64,000 bases of DNA. Source: Microbulbifer sp. A4B17 (GTDB lineage: Bacteria; Pseudomonadota; Gammaproteobacteria; Pseudomonadales; Cellvibrionaceae). Both the position numbers and the translations under genes were made by a program. Below the pieces are notes generated by a model. That model was not told where the DNA came from and made no database searches. It saw only the letters and a list, made by a program, of their open reading frames with translations. The stretch lies in contig NZ_CP029064.1 in assembly GCF_003076275.1 (NCBI RefSeq), positions 4,010,001-4,074,000 on the forward strand, in the 5' to 3' direction. Below are positions 34,961 through 44,401 of this stretch, piece after piece (position 1 is the stretch's first letter; every line of letters starts with the position of its first letter).

Positions 34961-36007
34961 TTAAAAAGACTGAATACTTCTCACCCTGGCCCGCAGCTTT
35001 TCTATTCGATCAACCGTCGTTCGCGCCCCTATAGATCCAACGAAAAAGAAATGATTACCCGAGACAATTTGTGAAAAATAGTCTGAAGATGAGCGGGTTA
35101 AGAGCTGCACCAACTCCCATTTATCCCTCGGAATCTGCTCCGGAGACACCGAACCCAAAAGCTTATTCACAAGCACCCGATTGCGAATAAAGGCCCAGTC
35201 ATCAATATTGCACAGCACATTTTCCAAATCCCCCATAGAGTCACTCTGAATAACGACAGGAATCGGATAATCCAGAAAGCCAAAAGTATTTGCTGTCTTT
35301 AATGCCCTGGAAAGATCTTCCTTAAACCCTCGCCCGTCGTACATTAGTCCAGTTCCAATCAGAGCGACAGGGATTGCGCCGAGAAACTCACTCCGATATC
35401 TATCCTCGGGAATAATTGTGTGCTGATTAAAGGTACTCTGTTCATTGAGCGCGGCAAAAAATGTGGGGTAAATACCGCTGCGGCTAGCCATGCCGTCAGC
35501 GGTCATTTCTATGGCTTTGACATTAGCAATGGGTAGGAATCCTGGCAATGGAGGATCTGCAGCCATGGCAACCAAGCATTCGATCGAAAAGCCCGCAGTT
35601 TTCGCCGCCCTCGCTAGAGCCCCTGCAATTTTCCCCCCCATACTCCAGCCACACACTATCACTGAACTCGGGAGGTGGTTTTCGGAGAGAATTTTGGCAA
35701 TAACGTCCGCTGCCTGATTGCCCCAATCTTGAATGGTAAACTCGGGATGCGTGCTACTAAAAACCGCGTTCGCCACAGGATAGGAAATAGCCAGGAAAGG
35801 GAAACCCGCTCGAGTGACCCAGTGGCTGATAAAATCGTCAGGGCGACCACCGGGATAGCCATAAAAAATACGCGCTAGATGAGCCGCTCCAGGAATAAAT
35901 ACCATTAGCGGCTTGGAACCGCTGCTCTGAATATAGCGGTAAAGTACAGGGAAACCATTCACCGTTTCCAGAACCTCACCGTCATACAAAGAAGTACCAG
36001 GTATCAT
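34961..36007 (-). CDS. Alpha/beta hydrolase family protein
   Basis: A 348-residue protein with the nucleophile elbow GWSMGG near residue 120, a preceding beta strand PLMVFIPGAAHLARIF (oxyanion region) and a late GNHFFF histidine that could complete the triad. The central part is longer than in simple esterases. No signal peptide. The substrate is unknown. The ATG at 36007 was taken; a TTG two codons upstream is also in frame. It is convergent with the ADP-ribosylglycohydrolase gene and follows msrA by 25 bases. Confidence 0.75.
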   Translation of the reverse strand: MIPGTSLYDGEVLETVNGFPVLYRYIQSSGSKPLMVFIPGAAHLARIFYGYPGGRPDDFISHWVTRAGFPFLAISYPVANAVFSSTHPEFTIQDWGNQAADVIAKILSENHLPSSVIVCGWSMGGKIAGALARAAKTAGFSIECLVAMAADPPLPGFLPIANVKAIEMTADGMASRSGIYPTFFAALNEQSTFNQHTIIPEDRYRSEFLGAIPVALIGTGLMYDGRGFKEDLSRALKTANTFGFLDYPIPVVIQSDSMGDLENVLCNIDDWAFIRNRVLVNKLLGSVSPEQIPRDKWELVQLLTRSSSDYFSQIVSGNHFFFVGSIGARTTVDRIEKLRARVRSIQSF

Positions 36008-36031
36008 TTTCAACTGCTGGGTGAGTGAACG

Positions 36032-36625
36032 TCAGCTTGACGCTTTTCCCCAGACCTCCTCCAGGCGCTTATCGCGTCCGCAGCGGTAGCGATAATACTT
36101 GTAGCGCAGGGGGTTACGCTGGTAATAGTCCTGATGGTAAGCCTCTGCGGGATAAAAGGTCGCAGCGGGCTTTATCTGTGTAACCACTTTTTTGCCCAGT
36201 TCCGCCTCCACCTTCTTCTTGCTCTCCTCAGCTAAGGCCTTTTCCTCATCATTACCATAGAAGATTTCAGCACGATATTGGTCGCCGCGATCACAAAACT
36301 GGCCACCCGCATCAAAGGGGTCAATGTTGTGCCAAAAAATATTGAGCAGGTCAGAATAGCTGACTTTGTTCGCATCATATTTTACCTGAACAACCTCGGC
36401 ATGACCGGTACCGCCGGAAGATACCTGTTCATAAGTTGGGTTTTTGACATGGCCACCACTATACCCGGAAGTGGTTTCTAGCACGCCATCAACCTTGTCA
36501 AATGGTGGCTCCATACACCAAAAGCAGCCACCCGCAAAAATAGCCGTGCGAATATTCGATGAATCCTGAGCCAGGGCAATACCAGCCAGCGAGAGGAACA
36601 AGAGAGCAATAATACTGCGCATCAT
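36032..36625 (-). CDS. msrA: Exported peptide-methionine (S)-S-oxide reductase
   Basis: A 197-residue MsrA with a signal peptide (MMRSIIALLFLSLAGIALAQ), so it repairs oxidised methionine in the periplasm rather than the cytosol. The active site is GCFWCMEPPF. EVVQVKYDANKVSYSDLLNIFWHNIDPFDAGGQFCDRGDQYR is the substrate-binding core and the C-terminus has a resolving-type cysteine (YYRYRCGRDKRLEEVWG). AAGGA lies just upstream of two ATGs. Confidence 0.95.
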   Translation of the reverse strand: MMRSIIALLFLSLAGIALAQDSSNIRTAIFAGGCFWCMEPPFDKVDGVLETTSGYSGGHVKNPTYEQVSSGGTGHAEVVQVKYDANKVSYSDLLNIFWHNIDPFDAGGQFCDRGDQYRAEIFYGNDEEKALAEESKKKVEAELGKKVVTQIKPAATFYPAEAYHQDYYQRNPLRYKYYRYRCGRDKRLEEVWGKASS

Positions 36626-36687
36626 TCAGTCCTTTACCGATTATCGATGGAACACATTCTCTTCTGTCGCTTATTCACAGGGATTTA

Positions 36688-37872
36688 TTACAGTGTGATA
36701 CTACCTTCACAAGCGCGCAGGAAAATATCCCGGTACTCAATCCCATTAAAACGCATCGGGTTAGTGCTGGCGGAAGGTTCCACAGACGCCATTTTCCCAA
36801 CTCTATCCGCATCGGTATCATCAATGCCGATCTCCGCCAGGCTATGGGGAATCCCCACCTGCTTGCGCAAGCCGAGCACCCAGTTGAGCACCGCGTCAAA
36901 TCCACTGTCGAACATGTCATTACCAGCCAATTGTAGATAGAGCGCCAGATGCCCCATCGGCACTTGGATGGCTGGGCGATTGGCGATAAGGACATAGGGC
37001 ATCAAAATTGCGTTAAGGAGACCGTGGTGCTTGTCATATAGGGCACCAAGGGGGTGAGCCAATGCGTGGATAGCCCCCAACCCTCGCTGGAAAGCCGTTG
37101 CGCCCATACAGGATGCGACCAGCATTTGCTGACGCGCCTCGAGTTCTGCACCTATGGCATAAGCTCGTGGCAGATACTCCTTGATCAGGCGCATCCCCTC
37201 CAGGGCAATCCCTTCGGCCATGGGGTGGTATTGGGGGGAATAAAAAGATTCCAGATTGTGGGATAACGCATCCATTCCCGTCGCCGCAGTGAGGTCCGGG
37301 GGCAGCCCCATCGTCAGCTGAGCATCCAGAATAACAATGTCCGGCATCATACGAGGGTGAAAAATCAGCCTCTTAGCCTGGGCTCTTTCATCGGTGATTA
37401 CCGAAACCCGACCAACCTCCGAGCCAGTACCAGCAGTCGTGGGAATTGCTATCAGCGGTAAAATACCCTTTGGGTCCACGCGCCTGTAGTTATCGCCAAT
37501 ATCCTCAAAATCCCAAATACTGTGCTGTTGCCCTGCCATAAGGGCAATAGCTTTACCCGCATCAAGAGCCGAGCCGCCACCGAGGGCAATAACCCCATCG
37601 CACTTGTGTTCGTGCAGCTTGGCTACACCATCGGCAATATTGACTTCGTTGGGATTACCCTTAATTCTGGAGAAAATACTTACTTCCAATCCCACCTGGT
37701 GGCACGGATTGATCGCGCTATCGATCAGTGGCAATGCGGCGACGGTAGGGTCTGTGACTATCAGTGGGCTGCGAATATTCAGCTCCTGGCAAGCTTCAGC
37801 CAACTCGGTAATTCGGCCGGGACCAACCCAAATGGTCGTGGGATAATTCCAATTGACATGGTATTTATCCAC
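36688..37872 (-). CDS. Iron-containing alcohol dehydrogenase
   Basis: A 394-residue group III alcohol dehydrogenase, NAD-dependent. GGGSALDAGKAIA is the NAD-binding loop; metal ligands are in TGMDALSHNLESF and the IHALAHPLGALYDKHHGLLNA stretch (Asp and three His). It starts with GTG preceded by AGAGGAA. It is the last gene of a three-gene set with an aldehyde dehydrogenase and a glutamine-synthetase-like ligase, which suggests oxidation of an amino-alcohol or similar compound to its acid. Confidence 0.92.
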   Translation of the reverse strand: MDKYHVNWNYPTTIWVGPGRITELAEACQELNIRSPLIVTDPTVAALPLIDSAINPCHQVGLEVSIFSRIKGNPNEVNIADGVAKLHEHKCDGVIALGGGSALDAGKAIALMAGQQHSIWDFEDIGDNYRRVDPKGILPLIAIPTTAGTGSEVGRVSVITDERAQAKRLIFHPRMMPDIVILDAQLTMGLPPDLTAATGMDALSHNLESFYSPQYHPMAEGIALEGMRLIKEYLPRAYAIGAELEARQQMLVASCMGATAFQRGLGAIHALAHPLGALYDKHHGLLNAILMPYVLIANRPAIQVPMGHLALYLQLAGNDMFDSGFDAVLNWVLGLRKQVGIPHSLAEIGIDDTDADRVGKMASVEPSASTNPMRFNGIEYRDIFLRACEGSITL

Positions 37873-37974
37873 AATTTCCTCTCTAAATTTGTGTCACTTA
37901 TATAGACTCAATGTGGAATGTGACCCTTCGAGAAGGCGGGGAGGTAATTTACCCTCAACATCCTCCAATTCCCG

Positions 37975-39381
37975 CTAACCATTGAGCTTAAAATGAAATG
38001 ACTTGGGCCGGGTTAAACTCTCAAACCCAATTTTAGAAAGAGTACATCCCCGGCCAGATTGCTTGACCCCGGTCCAAGCCAGTTCCGGGTCCAAGTAATC
38101 ACATCGATTTAAAAAAACGGTACCCGCCTCAAGATAATCCCCCATCTCCAATGCAACGTCTTTATCGCGGGAGAAAATAGCCGCAGTAAGACCGAAGGGG
38201 CTGTTATTCATAAATTCTAGAGCTTCGCCGTCATCATGCACTTTCTGCACCCCCAGTACGGGTCCAAAAGTCTCCTCACGCATCACTCGCATATGATGTC
38301 GCACCCGGGTTAACAATTGTGGTGCCATATACTGGGTACCCCGTTTGTCCATTGGAAATTCATTCACATCCAAATGGACTTTCGCGCCCTCAGCTACCGC
38401 CTCATCCACCTGCGCCCGAACCCGATCAGCCGCTTCTGCGCGCACCAACGGCCCCAAAGTGGTCTCAGCTTGATCCGGGCGCCCCAGTCGGTATTCACGC
38501 AACAGGTCGACCGCCTGGGAAATAAACTCAGAAAAAATATCTTCATGCACATAGGCCCGCTCAATACCACAACAGGACTGCCCGGAATTAAAATAAGCGC
38601 CGTCGACTACTGCTGCTACAGCCTGGGTAATATCGGCATCAGCACGAACGTAGGCAGGGTCTTTCCCCCCCAATTCGAGCCCAACCTGAATAAACCGACC
38701 GGCAACTGTGCGCTCCAGATTTATCCCGGCACCAACCGAGCCGGTGAAGGCAAGGTGCTGGATTTCCCCCGCGCACGCCAACCGCTGGGTATAAGCATGA
38801 TTTAAGTGAAGGAACTGGAAAACACCGTAAGGTAATCCCGCCTCCCGAAAAATTTCCACCATTCGCTCAGCGCAAAGTGGTGTCTGAGTCGAGTGTTTTA
38901 ATATAACCGCATTCCCCGCCAATAGTGCCGGCACTACAGCATTAACTGCTGTCAGGTAGGGATAATTCCATGGAGCAATCACCAGGGAAACACCGAGAGG
39001 CTCCCGGCGGATAAATCGGGTAAATCCTCGTTTCTCAGGTAAGTCAATATCGGCAAGAGCTTCAGTGGCAAGCTTTGCCATAGTCTGTGCTCTCTCAATA
39101 AATCCACTAATCTCCCCTCCTGCATAGCGGATTGGGCGCCCCATCATCCAGCACAGCTCCCGCCCCAAACGCTCTTTCTTGGAGGAAAATATGTCCACTG
39201 CTCGCTCGACAATAGCAATACGCTCGCTGAGAGGTGTCCGCCGCCAGGCTTGCTGTGCCTTATTGGCCCGGTCCAGCACCACTCGAATCTCCACCTCACC
39301 CGCCAGGGCACGCTCAACATAAACGCTGTTATCAATAGGGGAAATACACTGGAGATGGTGCATGATTTTTGTCGTTTTCAT
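37975..39381 (-). CDS. NAD(P)-dependent aldehyde dehydrogenase
   Basis: A 468-residue aldehyde dehydrogenase. APWNYPYLTAVN holds the catalytic asparagine; the general base glutamate is in QVGLELGGKDPAYV and the nucleophile cysteine in FNSGQSCCGIERAYV. The late ETFGPVLGV and NNSPFGLTAAIFS motifs are present. It lies 18 nt after the GS-like gene and 102 nt before the Fe-alcohol dehydrogenase. The ATG at 39381 was chosen (GGGAG 11 nt upstream); a TTG start at 39399 is possible. Confidence 0.93.
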   Translation of the reverse strand: MKTTKIMHHLQCISPIDNSVYVERALAGEVEIRVVLDRANKAQQAWRRTPLSERIAIVERAVDIFSSKKERLGRELCWMMGRPIRYAGGEISGFIERAQTMAKLATEALADIDLPEKRGFTRFIRREPLGVSLVIAPWNYPYLTAVNAVVPALLAGNAVILKHSTQTPLCAERMVEIFREAGLPYGVFQFLHLNHAYTQRLACAGEIQHLAFTGSVGAGINLERTVAGRFIQVGLELGGKDPAYVRADADITQAVAAVVDGAYFNSGQSCCGIERAYVHEDIFSEFISQAVDLLREYRLGRPDQAETTLGPLVRAEAADRVRAQVDEAVAEGAKVHLDVNEFPMDKRGTQYMAPQLLTRVRHHMRVMREETFGPVLGVQKVHDDGEALEFMNNSPFGLTAAIFSRDKDVALEMGDYLEAGTVFLNRCDYLDPELAWTGVKQSGRGCTLSKIGFESLTRPKSFHFKLNG

Positions 39382-39399
39382 CGGCGTCGATACTCCCAA

Positions 39400-40773
39400 T
39401 TAAATTATTTCGAAGTACCGCTCCAATTCCCAATCACTGACATGGCGGCGATATTCCCGCTCCTCCCACTCACGACTGGCAGAAAAGTGCTCAACAAATT
39501 CACTGCCAAATAATTCCTGTGCCGCCTCTGACGCCTTAAATTGTTGGGTAGACTCCCACAGTGTACCTGGTAGTTCTTGCTCGCCCTCCAATTCCAGCGA
39601 GTAGGCATTACCAGCGATAGGCTCACTGGGCTGCCATTGCTGCATAACACCATAGAGGCCGGACCCCAAGGCAGCGGCCAGTGCTAAATAGGGGTTTGCA
39701 TCGGCAGCGCCCAAACGGTACTCGATACGCTGGGAGGCATCGCCACCGGGGATAACTCGGAGCGCCGTTGTGCGGTTTTCCACACCCCAGTTGGCCCCTG
39801 TCGGAGCCCAGAACCCCGGAACCAAACGGCGATAACTGTTTACGGTCGGAGCCATCAAAGCCAGGAATTGCGGCATCAGCCGTTGCTGACCAGCAATAAA
39901 CTGACGCATTATCTGGCTAACCCCGTCGGGCTGGCTGGAATCGAAAAAGGCGGAATCGCCGCTGCCGCAATTTCTCAATGACAAATGGATATGCCCGCTC
40001 TGCCCCGGATAGTCGCTGGACCAACGGGACATAAAAGTGGCCATCATCCCCATTCGCTGCGCCAACACTTTTATAAAAGTTTTAAACAGCGCCGCTTTAT
40101 CCCCGGCAGCCTCCGCACCATCCACCGCAATGGCTGCCTCTAACACCCCCGGGCCAGTTTCCGTATGCAGTCCCTCAAGGGGGAAGTCCATACCCTCACT
40201 CAGGTTCAGAATTTCCCGATACAGCTCGCCGTGCACTGAATTACGCAGCATTGAGTAGCCAAAAACATCGGGGGTAAAAGGTTTTAAGTTGCGGAATCCC
40301 TTTTCCCGCACCGATTCGGGAGTTTCGTCAAACAGGAAGAATTCGTACTCCAGGGCCGCATAGGGATCAAATCCCAGTGAGCGGCAGCGCTCTAGCACTC
40401 GCCGCAACACTGCACGCGGGCACAGCGCCTGGGCACGACCGTCAAACTCCGCCAGAAACAACAGCATATCGTCTTCAAAAGGCACATCCCGGCAACTCTG
40501 CGGGAGAATGCGTACCGGGGCGTCCGGGTATCCGGTATGCCAACCGGTATAGGGGGTGTTGTCGTAGAGCTGGTCCTTTACATCCCAACCCAGGACCACA
40601 TCACAGAAAGAGAAGCCTTTTTCCAGGGATGAGAGGAATTTTGCGCGGCTCATATATTTGCCACGCATCACGCCATCGGTATCGAATAAACCCACTTTGA
40701 CATGACTGAGGCCTCGCTCTTCGACAATTGCGCGGGCCTCCTGAGCGGTTTTTACCTCCCGTGCCTGTACCAT
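39400..40773 (-). CDS. Glutamine-synthetase-family ligase (gamma-glutamyl-amine type)
   Basis: A 457-residue GS-fold enzyme: the N-terminal beta-grasp [20 protein letters not shown], then [20 protein letters not shown] and [10 protein letters not shown] (ATP/metal sites), and [10 protein letters not shown] near the end. In family members that glutamylate amines (PuuA, GlnA4-type), such genes sit beside aldehyde dehydrogenases, as here. The likely reaction is ATP-dependent formation of a gamma-glutamyl amide of an amine or amino-alcohol, later oxidised by the neighbours. The amine is not known. Confidence 0.85.
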   Translation of the reverse strand: MVQAREVKTAQEARAIVEERGLSHVKVGLFDTDGVMRGKYMSRAKFLSSLEKGFSFCDVVLGWDVKDQLYDNTPYTGWHTGYPDAPVRILPQSCRDVPFEDDMLLFLAEFDGRAQALCPRAVLRRVLERCRSLGFDPYAALEYEFFLFDETPESVREKGFRNLKPFTPDVFGYSMLRNSVHGELYREILNLSEGMDFPLEGLHTETGPGVLEAAIAVDGAEAAGDKAALFKTFIKVLAQRMGMMATFMSRWSSDYPGQSGHIHLSLRNCGSGDSAFFDSSQPDGVSQIMRQFIAGQQRLMPQFLALMAPTVNSYRRLVPGFWAPTGANWGVENRTTALRVIPGGDASQRIEYRLGAADANPYLALAAALGSGLYGVMQQWQPSEPIAGNAYSLELEGEQELPGTLWESTQQFKASEAAQELFGSEFVEHFSASREWEEREYRRHVSDWELERYFEII

Positions 40774-40935
40774 GACTGGTCCTGCCCTGTTGTTGTTATA
40801 TCCGAGTTACAGGATAGACCCGCCAGACGAGCTACGACGCCATTAGCCAGGTGCAGGCGTGACTTTCAGCCAGGCTCCACAGCATATATAATCCGCGCTC
40901 CAGATTTTCAGTTACCTATTCATTCAGGACCAGCA

Positions 40936-41472
40936 ATGAGTTTCGACAAGATCCCGGCAGGTAAAGAGCTGCCCAACGATATCAACGTAATCATCGAGAT
41001 CCCTGCCAACCACGACCCGATCAAGTACGAGGTGGACAAGGACTCTGACGCAGTATTTGTGGATCGCTTCGTCGCCACTCCAATGTTCTACCCGGCTAAC
41101 TACGGCTACGTACCCCAGACCCTGTCAGAAGACGGTGACCCCCTGGACGTGCTGGTAGTAGCACCTTACCCGGTAATGGTTGGTTCTGTAATCCGCTCTC
41201 GCGTTGTTGGCGTTCTGAACATGACCGATGAATCCGGTGTTGACGCCAAGCTTCTGGCCGTTCCGCACACCAAGCTGACCAAGCTGTACGATCACGTTGA
41301 AGAAATCAGTGACCTGCCCGAGCTGCTGATCAAGCAGATCGAGCACTACTTCGAAAACTACAAAGCCCTGGAAGCAGGCAAGTGGGTTAAAGTAGAAGGC
41401 TGGGCTGATGCCGAAGCTGCACGCAAAGAAGTTATGGCTTCCCGCGAGCGCTACCTGAAAGAAGAAGGCTAA
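40936..41472 (+). CDS. ppa: Inorganic pyrophosphatase (family I)
   Basis: A 178-residue soluble pyrophosphatase. Active-site motifs: [28 protein letters not shown] and [11 protein letters not shown], which carries the DxDPxD metal-binding aspartates. It hydrolyses PPi to drive biosynthesis. The ATG is preceded by AGGA, and a strong terminator follows. It coexists with the PPi-dependent phosphofructokinase at 22.9 kb, so two uses of PPi compete in this cell. Confidence 0.97.
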   Translation: MSFDKIPAGKELPNDINVIIEIPANHDPIKYEVDKDSDAVFVDRFVATPMFYPANYGYVPQTLSEDGDPLDVLVVAPYPVMVGSVIRSRVVGVLNMTDESGVDAKLLAVPHTKLTKLYDHVEEISDLPELLIKQIEHYFENYKALEAGKWVKVEGWADAEAARKEVMASRERYLKEEG

Positions 41473-41492
41473 TCCCCTTTTCTTTGAGCAAT

Positions 41493-41521
41493 AAAAAACC
41501 GGCCAAGTGCCGGTTTTTTAT
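41493..41521. terminator. Intrinsic terminator of ppa
   Basis: AAAAAACCGGC, loop CAAGT, GCCGGTTTTTTA. It lies between ppa (+) and a convergent minus-strand gene and can work for both. Confidence 0.92.
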
Positions 41522-41542
41522 TGCCTGTTTGGAGAGACCCTG

Positions 41543-42019
41543 TCAGTTAACTACCCAATTGGGAACAGATACAGGAGACGGCTCCTCCCCCTTGCGCTCA
41601 CTCTCATCCAGAAGCTGGCCTTCCGCTGCACGCAGACTGAGGTGCTCTACCTCAACGCTGACCGGTTCCACCGACTTGCGTTCGTGCTCCTTTACGAGGT
41701 TTCCCTCCATGGGTGCCAGAGTCCACTGCGAACTGAAAGCAGTTTCAGGCTTTGACTTCGGCTGTTCGGTAACAGCTGTTCCACTGTCCTCGCTCTTGAT
41801 ACTTACCTGAGCACCAATTTTGGCCAGGTTGGCCTGAAACTGCTGCGCCTGGAGCAGAGATAAACCTTTCTTCAATGTCAGCGGGCGTCCACTGAACAGT
41901 TTCTCTATGGCCTGGGGATTACTCTTGAACAGGCGCACCATGCTGGCCTTTACATCACCGGCAGTATATCCCGCCACCAAATCTCCGCGAAAAACCAAGC
42001 TGTAGGTGGATTGCGACAT
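41543..42019 (-). CDS. Hypothetical protein with a small conserved N-terminal domain
   Basis: A 158-residue protein. Residues 1-75 match a recurring proteobacterial module: YSLVFRGDLVAGYTAGDVKASMVRLFKS...EKLFSGRPLTLKKGLSLLQAQQFQANLAKIGA. The remaining half is polar and acidic with no recognisable domain and is probably disordered. Function unknown. The ATG at 42019 has AAGGGAAA about 12 nt upstream. It follows cysE by 18 nt and may be co-transcribed with it. Confidence 0.65.
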   Translation of the reverse strand: MSQSTYSLVFRGDLVAGYTAGDVKASMVRLFKSNPQAIEKLFSGRPLTLKKGLSLLQAQQFQANLAKIGAQVSIKSEDSGTAVTEQPKSKPETAFSSQWTLAPMEGNLVKEHERKSVEPVSVEVEHLSLRAAEGQLLDESERKGEEPSPVSVPNWVVN

Positions 42020-42037
42020 CAATAATATTTCCCTTCG

Positions 42038-42844
42038 TTACTCTTCCGAATCCAGAGTCTGATCCATGGTGTAAGCCGGTGCCCCCTCGACACGCCCCCC
42101 TACCTGGCGGGCGGGAACACCAGCTACAGTTGTGTGGGCGGGTACATCGTGTAAAACCAGGCTGCCGGCGGCAATTTTAACGTCTTCTCCCACTCTAACC
42201 GGTCCCAGGACTTTGGCACCGGCTCCAATCATCACCCCGGGGCCAATTTTCGGGTGGCGATCGCCGCTGCCAGAGCCACTGCCCCCCAGCGTCACTGAAT
42301 GGAGAATGGAGACATTGTCTTCCACTACACAGGTCTCCCCCACCACTAATCCTGTAGCGTGGTCGATCATAATGCCGCAGCCAAATCGCGCTGCTGGGTG
42401 GATATCCACCGAGAACTGCTCCGATACCTGGCTCTGGAAATAGAGCGCCAGGGTGTGGCGGCCCTGGTTCCATAGCCAGTGCGCTATGCGGTGGGACTGC
42501 AGGGCATGAAAGCCCTTAAAGTACAGAAAAGGGGTAAGGTACTGGTCGCAGGCCGGGTCCCGGTCATACCAGGCACAAATATCCTCACTCAAACAGCGGG
42601 AAATGCTCGGATCACTGGCCAGAGCCATGGCGATTACTTCCTGCAACGCCGTTGCTGTGAGTGCATTGTGCTCGAGCACTGAAGCAAGGTGATCCGCGAT
42701 GGCATCTTCCAGGGACTTGTGGCGCAAAATAGTATTGTGGAAATAGCTTGCCAGGATAGGCTCACCGGCAGCGGCCTCCGAGGCCTCAGCCCTCATGGCC
42801 TGCCAGATATCCCGCCGGCCTTTAACGGCCACTTCCTCACCCAT
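42038..42844 (-). CDS. cysE: Serine O-acetyltransferase
   Basis: A 268-residue enzyme making O-acetylserine for cysteine synthesis. The helical N-terminal domain is followed by the left-handed beta helix of hexapeptide repeats, with the catalytic-type HPAARFGCGIMIDHATGLVVGETCVVEDNVSILHSVTLGG and GVMIGAGAKVLGPVRVGEDVKIAAGSLVL. The C-terminal tail is rather long and acidic. No cym/iron-sulfur genes follow, so it is the housekeeping copy. Confidence 0.94.
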   Translation of the reverse strand: MGEEVAVKGRRDIWQAMRAEASEAAAGEPILASYFHNTILRHKSLEDAIADHLASVLEHNALTATALQEVIAMALASDPSISRCLSEDICAWYDRDPACDQYLTPFLYFKGFHALQSHRIAHWLWNQGRHTLALYFQSQVSEQFSVDIHPAARFGCGIMIDHATGLVVGETCVVEDNVSILHSVTLGGSGSGSGDRHPKIGPGVMIGAGAKVLGPVRVGEDVKIAAGSLVLHDVPAHTTVAGVPARQVGGRVEGAPAYTMDQTLDSEE

Positions 42845-43000
42845 AACTCATCTCCCTTACATTGCCCCCGGCACACTCTGCGGCGCAGCTTGGCAGGATC
42901 GACTGTCCCTTTCAAGGTAAATCCCCCGCCTCAAAGCGGCCTTCTACCACTCCTCATATGGTCTAGTAACGAACTGTAACCAGGCTTTCGCGACAGGCCG

Positions 43001-43720
43001 CTATAGTTGCTCACTAAACGAGGGATAGCAGTGATCCGGGACCCAGATAAAGCACGTATAGATATCCTGAAGGTGCTCACAAACCGCAGCGCCCAGGGAT
43101 ATATCTGACTCTCGTAGTAGTTCTGACAGGCGCTCCACACTGAGCAGCTCCTGTAACTCCCGGGCCCTGGGGGCGTAACTCAAGTGCCAGCGCTCCGGTG
43201 CGACACCGCCGCGATCCTCAGCATAGGGCCGGAACAGGCCATAGCTGTTACCTGCGCTGATTTGATTATCCAGCCAGCGGTGGAAGGGGCCGAATACACC
43301 GTCATCCGCCACCTCCTGGGGAATGAGCTGGACCGTATAGTCAGAAGTTACTGCCGACGCATCGATAATATCAAAATCGGTACCCCAGTGGTGCCGGGAT
43401 GCTCCCGGCAAAGCGGACCAGCGCAGTATAGCGAAGGCCAGTTCCCGCTCGCTTAATTGCCCGATATCCAGGGGGTTACCTTCGCTATCGAGAACTGGAC
43501 GCTGCCCTTGGGCTTTTGCATTCCAGATCAACAGCTGTCGATCAAAGGCGCGGAAACCGGATACGACTTTAGGGGAAAATCCCGCGTCACGGGCATCTCT
43601 GCTCAGGCGCTGAAAGGCAATCAGGGCCTCGGGGTGTAAAAGCTGGTCGGAAGCGGGATCGACAATGACATGCTCATCGCCGAGTCCAAACAACATACGC
43701 TTCAGCGGTGTCGATAACAT
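43001..43720 (-). CDS. M15 family metallopeptidase (D-Ala-D-Ala/LD-carboxypeptidase type)
   Basis: A 239-residue protein of the LAS zinc-peptidase group. SRHHWGTDFDI gives the HxxGxxxD zinc motif and PERWHLSYAPR the final ExxH-type ligand. Members trim peptidoglycan stem peptides (VanY/DdpX-like) or act as LD-carboxypeptidases. No clear signal peptide, so a cytoplasmic recycling role fits as well as a periplasmic one. It stands alone between cysE and the divergent TfoX-domain gene. Confidence 0.85.
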   Translation of the reverse strand: MLSTPLKRMLFGLGDEHVIVDPASDQLLHPEALIAFQRLSRDARDAGFSPKVVSGFRAFDRQLLIWNAKAQGQRPVLDSEGNPLDIGQLSERELAFAILRWSALPGASRHHWGTDFDIIDASAVTSDYTVQLIPQEVADDGVFGPFHRWLDNQISAGNSYGLFRPYAEDRGGVAPERWHLSYAPRARELQELLSVERLSELLRESDISLGAAVCEHLQDIYTCFIWVPDHCYPSFSEQL

Positions 43721-43952
43721 TTGTATCTCATTGTTAGGCGAACCCCAAAGGGCAGGCTAAATTATTCAACAGGCTATGCCTACTTTAACAGAGAGCAAAC
43801 AGTCACCCTCAACTGAGGCACCAAAAGCAGGCGCGCCGTACAATAATCTGGCGGTAATGTTTGTTAGCCATCTGTTAATTTATGTTAAGTTCAAAGCCGC
43901 AGTCGAGGGTTTGGCTGTGACAACGGACGCTCAAACTGGTAGGGAAAACCGA

Positions 43953-44237
43953 ATGCACCCGAGTCAATCAGAACTATTAAAACTAAAAAACCTGGGCCTG
44001 GCCTCGGTCAATATTCTCCACTCTATTGGCATTCGCTCCCACGATGACCTGCGCAGGGTTGGGCCGGTCGAGGCCTTTATCAGCATCCGAAACCGGGGGA
44101 TTAACGCATCCAAGGTGATGCTCTACGCACTTCAGGGCGCACTGATGGATGTGCACTGGAACGACCTGGAGCCGGAGCTGAAACAACATCTCACCAGTGA
44201 AGTCGACCGCCTCCTTGCCACCCAGAACTCTGACTAG
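43953..44237 (+). CDS. TfoX C-terminal domain protein
   Basis: A 94-residue protein consisting of the helical C-terminal domain of TfoX/Sxy competence regulators: LLKLKNLGLASVNILHSIGIRSHDDLRRVGPVEAFISIRNRG...LYALQGALMDVHWNDL, with no N-terminal domain. The helix-hairpin-helix-like fold is the same as in E. coli YccR-type proteins. Stand-alone copies are common and their role is unknown. The ATG at 43953 follows AGGGA. Confidence 0.88.
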   Translation: MHPSQSELLKLKNLGLASVNILHSIGIRSHDDLRRVGPVEAFISIRNRGINASKVMLYALQGALMDVHWNDLEPELKQHLTSEVDRLLATQNSD

Positions 44238-44401
44238 CGATCCACTTCAAGCGCCACTGGTGCACGGATTAGACGGACTACCGGCGCAGCGGGATCTGCT
44301 GTGCCGCTCCACAGAAAGGCAAGTTGCGCCAACCCTATCTAAACTTACCGGTAGAGCCGCGGAATAATTCCGTAAAGACACTCACTCAAAGGAGAGATCC
44401 G

